In this document: in pieces, positions 17,656-26,098 of the stretch | Layout of the letters: each line of letters opens with the position of its first letter | How positions within the stretch are numbered: the stretch's first letter is position 1 | Source of the DNA: CAVTJL01 sp963735065 | GTDB lineage: Bacteria; Pseudomonadota; Alphaproteobacteria; Geminicoccales; Geminicoccaceae | DNA: 64,000 nt | Assembly (NCBI GenBank): GCA_963735065.1 | Contig: CAVTJL010000004.1 | Coordinates: forward strand, 248,001 to 312,000 | Reading direction: 5' to 3' | The notes under the pieces: generated by a model | Seen by the model: the letters and a program-made list of their open reading frames with translations, nothing else | Database searches by the model: none | What the model was told of the DNA's origin: nothing | Translations under genes and position numbers: made by a program

Positions 17656-18909
17656 ATGGCTCAAGCTGGCACGCAGCCCAAATACGGCGTGCATTCCGAG
17701 GTGGGCCAGCTCCGCAAGGTGCTGGTCTGCGCGCCGGGCCTGGCGCACACGCGCCTGACGCCCTCCAATTGCGACTCGCTCCTGTTCGACGACGTGCTGT
17801 GGGTGCAGAACGCCAAGCGCGATCATTTCGACTTCATGACCAAGATGCGCGAGCGCGGCGTCGAGGTCGTCGAGATGCACAACCTTCTGGCCGAGACGCT
17901 GGGCGATCCGGAAGCGAAGAAGTGGCTCCTGGACAGGCAGATCACGGTCAACGAGGTGGGTCTCGGCCTCGTGGCGGACACGCGCGGCTTCCTCGAGAGC
18001 CTCGATGAGCGCAAGCTCGCCGAGGTGATGATCGGCGGGCTCTCGGCGCTCGAGCTGCCGGACAAGTACCAGTCCGAGTATCTCACCATGGTCCGCGAGG
18101 CGACCGGTGCTGCCGAATACCTGCTTCCGCCGCTTCCCAACACGCTCTACACGCGCGACACGACCTGCTGGATGTATGGCGGGGTGACGCTCAACCCGCT
18201 CTATTGGCCGGCGCGGCACGAGGAGACGCTGCTCGCGACCGCGATCTACAAGTTCCATCCGAGCTTCAAGGACGCCAACATCCAGGTCTGGTGGGGCGAT
18301 CCCGACGTCAACCACGGCTCGGCCACCCTCGAGGGCGGCGATGTCCTCATCGCCGGCAACGGTATCGTGCTGATCGGCATGAGCGAGCGGACCTCACGCC
18401 AGGCGATCACTCAGGTGGCAAAGGAGCTGTTCGCCAAGGGTGCCGCCACCCGGGTCATCGCCGCCGCGATGCCCAAGCTCCGCGCCGCCATGCATCTCGA
18501 CACGGTGTTCACGTTCGCCGACCGCGACGTGGTGACGGTGTTCCGCGACATCGTCGACCGCATCCACCCGATCTCGCTCCGCCCCGGGAGCGGGCCCACG
18601 GGCATCGAGGTGACGCTCGAGAAGAAGCCGTTCCCCGAGGTCGTTGCCGAGGCGCTGGGCATCAAGAAGCTGCGCATCGTCGCCACCGGCGGCGATCCCT
18701 ATCTGGGCGAGCGGCAGCAGTGGGACAGCGGCAACAACCTGGTCGCGATAGCACCGGGCGTGGTCTTCGCCTACGACCGCAACACCGCCGTCAACACCGC
18801 CCTGCGTAAGGAGGGCGTCGAGGTCATCGAGATCGTCGGTGCCGAGCTCGGCCGCGGCCGCGGCGGCGGGCACTGCATGACCTGCCCGCTCATCCGCGAC
18901 CCGGCTTAG
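17656..18909 (+). CDS. arcA: Arginine deiminase
   Basis: 417 residues, the standard length for ArcA. It hydrolyses L-arginine to L-citrulline and ammonia in the cytoplasm. The N-terminal text SEVGQLRKVLVCAPGLAHTRLTP, the FxRD-like LYTRDTTCWMYGG, the His-Asp stretch HLDTVFTFAD and the catalytic Cys near the end (Cys407 in GGGHCMTCPL) are all present. The ribosome site AGGGAGG lies about 8 bases before ATG. It is the second gene of an arcD-arcA pair; ornithine carbamoyltransferase and carbamate kinase genes do not follow. The likely roles are ammonia production for acid tolerance or a supply of citrulline to enzymes encoded elsewhere. Confidence 0.95.
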   Translation: MAQAGTQPKYGVHSEVGQLRKVLVCAPGLAHTRLTPSNCDSLLFDDVLWVQNAKRDHFDFMTKMRERGVEVVEMHNLLAETLGDPEAKKWLLDRQITVNEVGLGLVADTRGFLESLDERKLAEVMIGGLSALELPDKYQSEYLTMVREATGAAEYLLPPLPNTLYTRDTTCWMYGGVTLNPLYWPARHEETLLATAIYKFHPSFKDANIQVWWGDPDVNHGSATLEGGDVLIAGNGIVLIGMSERTSRQAITQVAKELFAKGAATRVIAAAMPKLRAAMHLDTVFTFADRDVVTVFRDIVDRIHPISLRPGSGPTGIEVTLEKKPFPEVVAEALGIKKLRIVATGGDPYLGERQQWDSGNNLVAIAPGVVFAYDRNTAVNTALRKEGVEVIEIVGAELGRGRGGGHCMTCPLIRDPA

Positions 18910-18963
18910 CGCCCGGTATCCCGACGGCGCATCCGGCCGCTCACACCCGGGAGGCGGTGAGGA

Positions 18964-19533
18964 TCAGCTCCTCTCCGCCGACCGGGTGATCGTCTGGCCG
19001 GCGACGTTGACGCCGGCGACCAGCCCCGACTGGCCCCAGACGAAGACGATGATGGGCTTCTGCAGCGTCGTGTTGCTGATCTCGCCACGCGTGCCGACGC
19101 TCGCGACGGCGAAATCGACACCGACGCCGACCTGAAAGCCGCTCATGGACTGGAAGGTCTTCAGGGCCTGGTCGGTCGTGAAGAAGTAGCCTTGCGAGAA
19201 GGTCTGAGCACCGATCTGGAGGCCGAAGGAGCCGCCGGTCAGGTTGTAGAATCCGGCAGGCGCGCCGTTCTGATAGAGGACGCCCTGGCCGAACTGGCCT
19301 CCGAACATGAAGCTGCCCTGGGTCACGCCCGGAAAGATGAGGTAGGCCTTCGAGCTCTCGGCGACGCTCCGTGCTGCGGGCACCTTGGCCTCGAGCGCGG
19401 CCAGTGCCGTCCGCGCGCGGGCATCGAGGCTCGCCCGCGACTGCTCCGTGGTGCTGCAGGAGGCGCCCAGCGCCGCCACTCCGAATCCAGCCAGCCCACG
19501 AGCAAGGGCACGGCGCGACATGACCATCGACAT
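18964..19533 (-). CDS. SYLF/Ysc84-domain lipid-binding protein
   Basis: 189 residues. The N-terminus has SRRALARGLAGFGVAAL followed by a lipobox-like GASC (Cys26), so it is probably an exported lipoprotein. The rest is a SYLF (Ysc84) domain with key features AYLIFPGVTQGSFMFGGQFG, GFYNLTGGSFGLQIGAQ and GFQVGVGVDFAVA. SYLF proteins bind phosphoinositides and actin in eukaryotes; bacterial members are envelope proteins of unclear function. It stands alone: convergent with arcA (54 bases apart) and about 110 bases from the end of the antiporter operon upstream on the same strand. Confidence 0.85.
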   Translation of the reverse strand: MSMVMSRRALARGLAGFGVAALGASCSTTEQSRASLDARARTALAALEAKVPAARSVAESSKAYLIFPGVTQGSFMFGGQFGQGVLYQNGAPAGFYNLTGGSFGLQIGAQTFSQGYFFTTDQALKTFQSMSGFQVGVGVDFAVASVGTRGEISNTTLQKPIIVFVWGQSGLVAGVNVAGQTITRSAERS

Positions 19534-19646
19534 CTCCTTCTTTCGGGCTTGATCGGATGGATTCCGTACCCAAGCCTAACGCTTGCCAGTTCGCAGCAAG
19601 GCGGTCAATCGGCTCCAAAGCGGAGGCGTGATCCCATAGCGGGCGA

Positions 19647-21278
19647 TCAGCGGCCGAGCATGAGCGCCACCCCCAGGGCCACCGTGACCGCAAGCAGCGA
19701 GAGGCCCATGCTGGGCCAGGACCGCAAGGCCCGGTCCGCCCGCTCCACCATGTCGGCGCAGGCCCCCGCCATGCGCGAGGCGCCCGCACCCATCACGACG
19801 ATGTCGCCTTCCGGCACCTGCGGGAGGTGGCGGCCCCAGCGTCGCAGCACTACGAACAGCAAGGCACCCAGCAGAACCGGCCAGAGCCCCCCCCAGAGCG
19901 CTGCCGGCCTGAGCGGGTCGGCGAGGCTGCCGCCCGTCGCCAGCGGATAGAGCGCCCAGGGCACCAGGATGGCGGCGAGCGCCATGACGAGCCACGGCAG
20001 CATGAGGCCTGCCGGCGCCACGGCGTCCTCCGAGTAGGGCCGCGTGGCGACGAGACGCTGCAGGAAGCGCAGCATGAGCAGCGTCGTGCCCGCCGCCGAC
20101 AGATAGCCCAGCGTGCCGACGAGGCCGTAGCCGAGCTGGTCCTTCGCCGCCAGCTTGGCCAGAGCGCCGCCCGTGAGCGGCAATCCGCCCATACCCAGCG
20201 CCAGCACCGCAGCCGGCACGAGAACGGCCCAAAAGCGCCGGCAGGTCGCGGTGGCGACGCCCACGGCCAGGAAGAGGGCGCCCTTGGCGAGGACGTGGTG
20301 GGCCGCGAGATAGGCGGCGTCGAGGTCCAGCCGTGCGCTGCCGGCAATCAGGCCCATGCCCAGCACGGTGGCGACGAGCCCCATCTGGCTGACGCTGGAG
20401 TAGGCCAGCACGGTCTTCGGATTGACCTGCGTGATACCCATCGCCACGGCATAGAAGGCAGTGACGAGGCCCACCGTCACGAGCACCATGCCCCAGCCGG
20501 CGGGCACGGCACCCAGCGGCATGAAGCGGATCAGCCCGATGATGCCGGCCTTGATGATGGCGCCGCTGAGGACCGCCGAGGCAGGCATGGGGGCGGCCGG
20601 GTGGGCTATCGGCAGCCAGACATGGAGCGGCACGAGCCCGGCCTTGAGGCCGAAGCCCGCAAGGAGGAACAAAAGGGTGGCCGTGCGCCAGGGCGAGGTG
20701 GGCAGCGCCGCCAACACGTGGCCGATGCGCAGATCACCGTCGGGCGCTGCGGTGGCGAGGAGCACGAAGCCCATCAGCAGAAAGACCTCGCCCGCGATCG
20801 CGAGCTCGAGATAGATCGTGCCGGCGCGCAGCGCCCGGGGCGTCCCGTCGTGCAGCACGAGCCCGTAGGCGGCGAGGCTGGCCATGGTGAAGAGAAGAAA
20901 GAAGCTGGCGAGGTCGCCGGCCATGAAGACGCCGAGGCTGCCGGTGAGCGTGAGCAGCCAGAACTCGGTGAAGCGCCCGCCGTGCGGCTTGCCGCGGAGA
21001 TAGGTGGCGGCGTAGGCGCCGGCGCAGATCCAGAGCAACGCGGCCACGCCCAGCAGAATGGCAGCCGGCAGGTCGAGCGCCAGCTCCATCTTCAGAACCG
21101 GCAGCTCCAGCACGAGCGGGGGCGCGCCGACCGAGAGGAATGCAGCGGCGAGACCGGGGATGGGTGCCAGCCACAGCCACGACAGCATGCGCTCCCGAGG
21201 GCCGCGCCCAATGCAGGCCACGAGCATCAGGAGTGGAAGGGCGAGGGTGAGCGCCAGCAGCGCAGCGGAGAGCGTCAT
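19647..21278 (-). CDS. Second NuoM/MrpD-type proton-conducting subunit
   Basis: 543 residues, about 14 transmembrane helices plus one near the C-terminus. It belongs to the antiporter-like family shared by NuoL/M/N and MrpA/D. Channel features include a Lys in GFGLKAGLVPLHVWLPIAHPA (helix 7-8 region) and SGAIIKAGIIGLIRF. The conserved Glu of helix 5 is probably in TIYLELAIAGEVF. It is the last gene of the Mrp-like operon, 34 bases after the MrpD gene, and differs clearly from it in sequence. It may stand in for the missing NuoL-like part of MrpA. The start was set at MTLSAALLALTL because upstream codons overlap the MrpD gene and are not membrane-like. Confidence 0.85.
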   Translation of the reverse strand: MTLSAALLALTLALPLLMLVACIGRGPRERMLSWLWLAPIPGLAAAFLSVGAPPLVLELPVLKMELALDLPAAILLGVAALLWICAGAYAATYLRGKPHGGRFTEFWLLTLTGSLGVFMAGDLASFFLLFTMASLAAYGLVLHDGTPRALRAGTIYLELAIAGEVFLLMGFVLLATAAPDGDLRIGHVLAALPTSPWRTATLLFLLAGFGLKAGLVPLHVWLPIAHPAAPMPASAVLSGAIIKAGIIGLIRFMPLGAVPAGWGMVLVTVGLVTAFYAVAMGITQVNPKTVLAYSSVSQMGLVATVLGMGLIAGSARLDLDAAYLAAHHVLAKGALFLAVGVATATCRRFWAVLVPAAVLALGMGGLPLTGGALAKLAAKDQLGYGLVGTLGYLSAAGTTLLMLRFLQRLVATRPYSEDAVAPAGLMLPWLVMALAAILVPWALYPLATGGSLADPLRPAALWGGLWPVLLGALLFVVLRRWGRHLPQVPEGDIVVMGAGASRMAGACADMVERADRALRSWPSMGLSLLAVTVALGVALMLGR

Positions 21279-21312
21279 GGGCCACGATGCCGGCGGCGTC
21301 TGGCGTACGCGC

Positions 21313-22845
21313 TCACTGGAGGCTCGCCTCCAGCACATGCAGGCGGCCGATCTGCAGGACGCCGAGCTTGCCGAGCGGCACCAAGCCCAGCAGCACCGAC
21401 AGCAGCGCCAGCGCCAGGACCACCGCCTCCTTGCGGCGCGGCACCGCGGCAATCCGCGCCACCGGCTCCGCCGCGCCGGCAAGTGATGGTGCGAGCACGC
21501 GGAAGATGTAGCCGCCCGCGAGGAGGCCGCCGCCCAGGATCACAAGCGCCCACCACCACTGGCCGCTCTCGATCGACGCGCGGAGCAGCAGCCATTTCGC
21601 AATGAAGCCGCCGCTCCATGGCACGCCCATCAAGGACAGCCCGCTCAGGGCGAAGGCGATCAGCGTCATCGGCAGCACCTGCCCGACCCCGCCGAGGCCG
21701 GCGATCCGGTCATGGCCGAGCGTGGCGCTGATGATGCCCGCGGCCATGAACATGGCGGCCTTGGCGAAGGCATGCGAGACGAGCTGCAGCACGCCGCCGG
21801 TCCAGGCGATGGCGCTCCAGGGCACCGTCGCTCCGTACCCGGCGAGAGGGAAGACGAGGAACAGATAGCCGATCTGGGCCACGGTCGAGTAGGCGACCAG
21901 GAGCTTGAGGCGGGCCTGGCGCAGCGCCCCCACGCCACCCACGAGCACGGCGCCGGCGCCAAGGGCGGCCAGAAGCTGGCCCGCCATCGGCGTCATCAGC
22001 CCGGGCATCACGCTGAACCACAGCCGGACGATGATGAAGATCGAGGCCTTGACCACCAGGGCCGACAGAATGGCGCTCGCCGCCGGCGGGGCGCCCGCAT
22101 GCGCCGGCGGCAGCCAGACATGGAGGGGAAAGAGCGCCGACTTGGCCATCAGCCCGGCCGTGATCAGCACGGCCGCCGCCCATGTGGCCGGATCGGCGTG
22201 CACCTGGCGGGACAGCAGGACGATGTCGAGCGTGCCGTAGGCGCCGTAGAGGAGCGCCACGCCCAGGAGGTAGAGAATGGAGCCGGCGAGCGCCACAAGG
22301 AGGTAGCGAAGCGCCGCCGCAACCGTCTCCGCCCGGCCGTCGAGGCAGACGAGCGGCACTGCCGAGAAGGTCAGGAGCTCGAGGGCAACATAGAGGTTGA
22401 AGAGATCGTCACCCAGGAAGACGGCGTTCATCGCCCCCCATAGCCCCAGCAGAAGGGTCCAGAAGACGGTGGGGGTCCGTGCCTCGGACGCCCCGGGCGG
22501 CGTCTTGTAGTCGCCGCATGCGAAGAGGCCCGTGGCGCAGATCACCACGGCCGTCATGACGAGCATCGCCGCCGACAGCCCGTCGGCACGGAGCGTGATG
22601 CCGAGCGGGGGCTGCCAGCCGCCGAGGACGTAGGTCAGAGCCGCGTTGGATCGCCAGACACGGGCGAAGATCGCGAGCGAGAGGGCAAGCCCGACCGGCA
22701 GGAGCACGAGGGTGATCTGCTCGGCGCGACGTCCGCCCAGCGCCATGGCCAAGAGGACGCCCGCTGCCGGCAGCATGAGCGCCAGCACGAGCAGAAAGCC
22801 GCCTGCGTCTCCCGAGCTGACGAGGTCGGAAGCCTGGCTCAGCAC
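21313..22845 (-). CDS. mnhD: Mrp/Mnh antiporter subunit D
   Basis: 510 residues from a GTG start that overlaps the end of mnhC by 7 bases. It has about 14 transmembrane helices with the MrpD/NuoM core: FNLYVALELLTFSAVPLV (helix 5 Glu), GLMAKSALFPLHVWLPPAHA (helix 7 Lys and conserved HVWLP), ASAILSALVVKASIFIIVR, and a His in QLVSHAFAKAAMFMAAG. It forms a proton (or Na+) path in the Mrp complex in the inner membrane. The GTG is inferred from the overlap and from a first helix (GGFLLVLALMLPAAGVLLAM) just after it. Confidence 0.88.
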   Translation of the reverse strand: MLSQASDLVSSGDAGGFLLVLALMLPAAGVLLAMALGGRRAEQITLVLLPVGLALSLAIFARVWRSNAALTYVLGGWQPPLGITLRADGLSAAMLVMTAVVICATGLFACGDYKTPPGASEARTPTVFWTLLLGLWGAMNAVFLGDDLFNLYVALELLTFSAVPLVCLDGRAETVAAALRYLLVALAGSILYLLGVALLYGAYGTLDIVLLSRQVHADPATWAAAVLITAGLMAKSALFPLHVWLPPAHAGAPPAASAILSALVVKASIFIIVRLWFSVMPGLMTPMAGQLLAALGAGAVLVGGVGALRQARLKLLVAYSTVAQIGYLFLVFPLAGYGATVPWSAIAWTGGVLQLVSHAFAKAAMFMAAGIISATLGHDRIAGLGGVGQVLPMTLIAFALSGLSLMGVPWSGGFIAKWLLLRASIESGQWWWALVILGGGLLAGGYIFRVLAPSLAGAAEPVARIAAVPRRKEAVVLALALLSVLLGLVPLGKLGVLQIGRLHVLEASLQ

Positions 22846-23183
22846 GGGTCCGTCCTGTCGGGTGCAGGCTGCGCCGGCTCGTCGGCAGCACTGCCGGCAC
22901 GGCTCGGCTCGTCGCCGAGGCGCATGATCAGAGCCACGCCCAACGCCGTTGCCGCGAAGGCGACGACAATACCGGTGATGACCATCGCGTGCGGCACCGG
23001 ATCGGCGCCGAGCACACCCGCAGCCCCCCGCCGCGCGACCACGCCGAAGAGCAGAAAGGCGCCGCCGCCGATAAGGTTGAAAGCCAGGAGCTTGCGGAGG
23101 GGGTGAGCCTCGGTAGCCAGACCGAAGAGGCCAAGGCCGACGAGCGCCGCGCCCAGAAGGCCGAACAGGGTTGCCGTGGCCAT
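22839..23183 (-). CDS. mnhC: Mrp/Mnh antiporter subunit C (NuoK-like)
   Basis: 114 residues with three transmembrane helices, as in NuoK and MrpC. The third helix keeps HAMVITGIVVAFAATALGVAL, the family signature (H-A-L/M-V-L/I-T-G-I-V). The second has KLLAFNLIGGGAFLLFGV, where MrpC usually carries an Asn-Leu. A hydrophilic tail (about 91-114) is Asp/Glu/Pro-rich. The start follows the upstream MnhB-fusion stop by two bases, and its own stop overlaps the mnhD GTG. Confidence 0.88.
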   Translation of the reverse strand: MATATLFGLLGAALVGLGLFGLATEAHPLRKLLAFNLIGGGAFLLFGVVARRGAAGVLGADPVPHAMVITGIVVAFAATALGVALIMRLGDEPSRAGSAADEPAQPAPDRTDPC

Positions 23184-23185
23184 CG

Positions 23186-24121
23186 TCAGGGCGTCCGCTC
23201 GGGCGGGCCGGCCACCAGCATGCCCAGGGTCGCGGCGATGGAGAGGGTGACCGGCACCTCGATCGCCAGGATGAGCGGCTTCGCGAAGGCCGGGGGATAG
23301 GCGAGGAAAGCGCCTGCCAGGGCAAAGCCCGCGAGGCCCACGGTGAGAAACACGGCGGCACCCGCGACGAGGACGAGGCGGAGCCGGCGCCGGCTGACAG
23401 CCGGCGCCTCGGTCAGGCCGGCCATCATCCCGAGGATCCACATGGCGGCCAGAATGGTGCCGCCCTGGAAGGCGCCTCCTGGCTCGTCCGCGCTGACCCA
23501 GAGCACATAGACGCCCACGACGATGCCCACAGGGATCAGCAGCCGGGCGAGAAGGGCCAGCACGCCGTCCCGCTCCAGGCGATAGGCGGGCCCTGGGCGG
23601 CCGCCCCAGAGCCGGTCCGGTGCCAGCGACCACACGCCCACGAGCGCCAGCACGAGCACCACCTTCTCGAGCAGCGTGTCGACAGCGCGATAGGCCATCA
23701 GGGTCGCCGTGACCGGATTGCCGAGACCGGTCGCCGGCAGTCCCGCGGTCGCCAGCGGCGCCAGCGTCGGGGCCTTGTCCGGCAGCCATAGCACCCCAGC
23801 CGCGATCCCGACGGCGACCAGCAGGGAGAGGACGGCCGCCGCGCCGCGTTGAGCTGGTCCCGCCGCCTCGGCGGATGCGCCAGCACCACGCACACGCGCT
23901 GCCGCGCCGAGCAGGAGGACGCCCGTCACGCCGGCGCCGATGGCGGCCTCGGTCATGGCGACGTCCACCGCCGCAAGCCTTACCCAGGCCAGGGTGAGGA
24001 GGAGGCCGTAGGCGATGAAGCCCACCACCGCCGCGACCATGTCGCGTGCGAGCGTGACCCAGACAGCCACGGCCAGGATCAGGGCCGCCAGCCCGACATC
24101 GAGGCCGAGGGCCAGGGTCAC
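23186..24121 (-). CDS. Fused MbhD-MbhE-MrpB (DUF4040 + MnhB) antiporter subunit
   Basis: 311 residues containing three parts that are separate genes, or split between MrpA and MrpB, in other systems. Residues about 1-80 match MbhD/DUF4040 (VAAVVGFIAYGLLLTLAWVRL, DVAMTEAAIGAGVTGVLLLGA). About 90-170 match MbhE, the end of MrpA (LGNPVTATLMAYRAVDTLLEKVVLVLALVG). About 185-305 match MrpB (VLWVSADEPGGAFQGGTILAA). It starts with GTG overlapping the mnhG stop (GTGA). The protein therefore supplies the MrpA C-terminal membrane region without any NuoL-like N-terminus, a layout closer to membrane-bound hydrogenase modules than to classical Mrp. Confidence 0.85.
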   Translation of the reverse strand: MTLALGLDVGLAALILAVAVWVTLARDMVAAVVGFIAYGLLLTLAWVRLAAVDVAMTEAAIGAGVTGVLLLGAAARVRGAGASAEAAGPAQRGAAAVLSLLVAVGIAAGVLWLPDKAPTLAPLATAGLPATGLGNPVTATLMAYRAVDTLLEKVVLVLALVGVWSLAPDRLWGGRPGPAYRLERDGVLALLARLLIPVGIVVGVYVLWVSADEPGGAFQGGTILAAMWILGMMAGLTEAPAVSRRRLRLVLVAGAAVFLTVGLAGFALAGAFLAYPPAFAKPLILAIEVPVTLSIAATLGMLVAGPPERTP

Positions 24122-24411
24122 GAGCGTCGCCCGCCGCCCTGCGCCACCTGCCCGATCAGCTGGGCCACCGTGGCGCCCACCACCAGCACGAGCAGCCAGA
24201 CGAGCACGAGCTTGAGCCCGACGAGCGGGCCCGGCACCTGCGGCAGCAGGCCCAGGACCACGAGCCCAAGACCCAGATTGTCCGCTTTCGTCAGCGCGTG
24301 CAGGCGGCAGAGCGTGTCGGGAAAGCGTAGCAGGCCGACCGTGCCGGCCAGAAAGAAGAACGCGCCGGCCCCGACCGCGATGATGGTGAGGATATCGAGG
24401 GCGGCGGTCAT
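24118..24411 (-). CDS. mnhG: Mrp/Mnh antiporter subunit G
   Basis: 97 residues with three transmembrane helices. MnhG/PhaG family text: GAFFFLAGTVGLLRFPDTLCRLHALTKADNLG, where RFPD-x-x-x-R-x-H-A-x-x-K-A is the family signature. It is a small accessory subunit needed for assembly of the Mrp complex. The end overlaps the fused subunit's GTG by four bases; the start lies 8 bases after mnhF. Confidence 0.92.
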   Translation of the reverse strand: MTAALDILTIIAVGAGAFFFLAGTVGLLRFPDTLCRLHALTKADNLGLGLVVLGLLPQVPGPLVGLKLVLVWLLVLVVGATVAQLIGQVAQGGGRRS

Positions 24412-24419
24412 GCCAGGCG

Positions 24420-24701
24420 CTAAGGCTTCGGTCGGTCCGCCGCCGGCGGCGCGCCTTTGACGAGCGCCACCGACGCGAGGGCCCCGAGCAGGGCCAAGAC
24501 CAACGCCACGTCGACGATCGCAGGGCGGTCGATCGCGGCCGCCAGCAGCAGCAACGCGGCGATGCCCCCCGTCGCCAGCAGCTGCACCGCCATCATGCGA
24601 TCGGCGTCGGCCGGTCCACGCAACACGCGCACGAGCCCCAGCGCCACCATCGCCAACACGAAGCCGGCGGCGGCGAGCAGAAACTCATGCATGGGCGGCA
24701 T
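24420..24701 (-). CDS. mnhF: Mrp/Mnh antiporter subunit F
   Basis: 93 residues with three transmembrane helices. The MrpF signature is present: LVRVLRGPADADRMMAVQLLATGG, with the conserved R-G-P-x-x-x-D-R. Helix 3 (VDVALVLALLGALASVALV) closes the family domain. It starts inside the end of mnhE (17-base overlap with MPPMHEF); a second Met, three codons in (24692), is also possible. Confidence 0.9.
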   Translation of the reverse strand: MPPMHEFLLAAAGFVLAMVALGLVRVLRGPADADRMMAVQLLATGGIAALLLLAAAIDRPAIVDVALVLALLGALASVALVKGAPPAADRPKP

Positions 24702-25203
24702 CGCGGCCGAGCGCCCGGGCCAGCAGCGCCTGCTCCTCCGTCATCTGTCGCGCCACAGGCTGTTCGATATCGAGGCAGTGGACCGTCAGCCTGTCGTTCT
24801 CGTCCGGCCCGACGGGCAGGGTTCCCGGCTGAAGGCTCGACAGAAGGCGAAAGGCCTGACGTCCCGGCCCGGGGGCCAAGCCCATCGGAACGGTCACAAA
24901 GCCTGGTCGCAGGGGCAGCTGTGGGTCCAGCGCCCGCCTTGCGACATCGACGCCTGCGGCAACAGATTGCCAAAGGAACCGAAGCGCCAAGCGAGCCAGG
25001 ATGGCGGGGCGCGGTCGATGGATGGCTGGGGGCAGGAGACGCAGGCTCGCCCAGGTTGCTGCCATCGCGGTCACCAAGCCGACAGCAAGATCGGCGCCAT
25101 GAACACCGAAGAGCACCACCCATAGGCCGAGGAACGCAAGCCCCCGGATCATCGCCGGCCATCCTGCGCCGCCGGTGGAAGGTTGGCTGCCAAGCCTATT
25201 CAT
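24685..25203 (-). CDS. mnhE: Mrp/Mnh antiporter subunit E
   Basis: 172 residues. MnhE/MrpE family: two N-terminal helices (LAFLGLWVVLFGVHGADLAVGLVTAMAATWAS), a third before residue 90 with FLWQSVAAGVDVARRALDP, then a soluble tail with LLSSLQPGTLPVG and LTVHCLDIEQPV, which matches the family's SITLTPGT and HCLD-type blocks. It is the first gene of the seven-gene operon mnhE-F-G-(fused B)-C-D-D'. AGAAGAGG precedes the chosen ATG; an in-frame ATG at 25152 (MIRGLAFLG) gives the more typical family N-terminus. Confidence 0.88.
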   Translation of the reverse strand: MNRLGSQPSTGGAGWPAMIRGLAFLGLWVVLFGVHGADLAVGLVTAMAATWASLRLLPPAIHRPRPAILARLALRFLWQSVAAGVDVARRALDPQLPLRPGFVTVPMGLAPGPGRQAFRLLSSLQPGTLPVGPDENDRLTVHCLDIEQPVARQMTEEQALLARALGRDAAHA

Positions 25204-25524
25204 GGCCTCTTCTCAGCTCTTCCCTGCCATCCGCGGATGCTGATGGTCGGTCACCACCTCTCCAAGCGGTGCAGACCCGTTCGCGGCGTACGGCAGACGC
25301 CAATAGCATGACGCTACACATGCCCGACAGCGGTGTCCACGGACCACGCCGCTCCGAGCGCTCTGCGGCATCCCCAAACGCGCGCATCGCGCGCTGCATC
25401 GCCAAGCCATGCTGCTTGCCCTAGCACCAGGAGCAGGCGTACGCGCCGCCACGGCGATCCCGACACCGCACGGACATAGGCAGATTTCTAGAAGGGTGGG
25501 GGAAAGAGAAGCCTCTGATTGAGT
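25204..25524. other. Intergenic region upstream of mnhE, no gene seen
   Basis: 321 bases between the antiporter operon and the 3' end of tRNA-Pro. Short open frames occur on both strands but have no ribosome sites or recognisable protein text. It must carry the mnhE promoter; no confident -35/-10 pair, riboswitch or operator was found. The tRNA has no strong U-tract terminator here. Confidence 0.4.
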
Positions 25525-25601
25525 TGGTCGGAGCGCCGAGATTTGAACTCGGGACCCCCAGTCCCCCAGACTGATGCGCTACCAGGCTGCGCTACGCTCC
25601 G
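25525..25601 (-). tRNA. tRNA-Pro (GGG anticodon)
   Basis: 77 bases including an encoded CCA end. The acceptor stem CGGAGCG pairs perfectly with CGCTCCG. The D arm is GCGC-AGCCTGGTA-GCGC. The anticodon arm is TCAGT-CTGGGGG-ACTGG with anticodon GGG (loop positions 34-36) and G37. The T arm is CCGAG-TTCAAAT-CTCGG. It lies directly downstream of the merR-like gene on the same strand, a conserved alphaproteobacterial arrangement after ihfA-merR. tRNA genes here are also common integration sites, but no flanking repeat or integrase is seen. Confidence 0.96.
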
Positions 25602-25663
25602 ACCGGTCGAGACAACGCGCCGGACTATAATGAGCGGGTCCGGGCAGGGCAACCCGCGCTTGC

Positions 25664-26098
25664 TCAGTGTGTGGCGCGCGCGATCAGGTCGCGGAGCTCG
25701 ACCAGCTCCTCATGCAGCCCTGCAAGACGTCGCTGCAGGTCTCGCCCGGTGGGGGGCGTCGCGTCCGGCCTCTCCAACTCGGGCTCATCCTGGGGATGCT
25801 GGTCCGCAGCCTGCTCGGCGGGCCGCGACCGGCGGGCCCGTAGGAGCTTTTGCGCGCCACGGATCGTGTAGCCCTCCTCGTAGAGTAGGGCGCGTATCTG
25901 ACGTAGAACCTCAACATCCTCGGGCCGGTAGTAGCGTCGCCCGCCGCCGCGCTTCAGGGGCCGTACCTGCGGGAACTTGCTTTCCCAGAACCGGAGAACA
26001 TGCTGTGCCACGTTAAGCTCGTCCGCCACCTCGCTGATCGTGCGGAACGCGCCCGAAGACTTGGGTGGCCGAAGAGCCGTTGCCGCGGCCTCGCTCAT
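25664..26098 (-). CDS. MerR-family transcriptional regulator
   Basis: 144 residues. The N-terminal winged HTH (about 18-85) has FRTISEVADELNVAQHVLRFWES, then QVRPLKRGGGRRYYRPEDVEVL and the helix IRALLYEEGYTIRGAQKLL, as in the MerR-like proteins fixed next to ihfA in alphaproteobacteria. The C-terminal part is charged and ends in a coiled coil (RDLQRRLAGLHEELVELRDLI) for dimerisation. No effector-binding Cys residues are seen, so it is not a metal sensor; its target is unknown. Its ATG overlaps the ihfA stop by four bases, so the two are co-translated. Confidence 0.9.
   Translation of the reverse strand: MSEAAATALRPPKSSGAFRTISEVADELNVAQHVLRFWESKFPQVRPLKRGGGRRYYRPEDVEVLRQIRALLYEEGYTIRGAQKLLRARRSRPAEQAADQHPQDEPELERPDATPPTGRDLQRRLAGLHEELVELRDLIARATH

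Noticed and set aside
19647..25203. Idea that the Mrp-like operon is a membrane-bound hydrogenase (Mbh)
   Set aside because: No hydrogenase large or small subunit, ferredoxin-like subunit or NuoH-like anchor lies in or beside the operon, and the hyp genes are about 34 kb away.
25525..25601. tRNA-Pro as an integration site for a genomic island
   Set aside because: No integrase, no repeated tRNA 3' end and no composition change was found on either side. The neighbours are conserved housekeeping genes.
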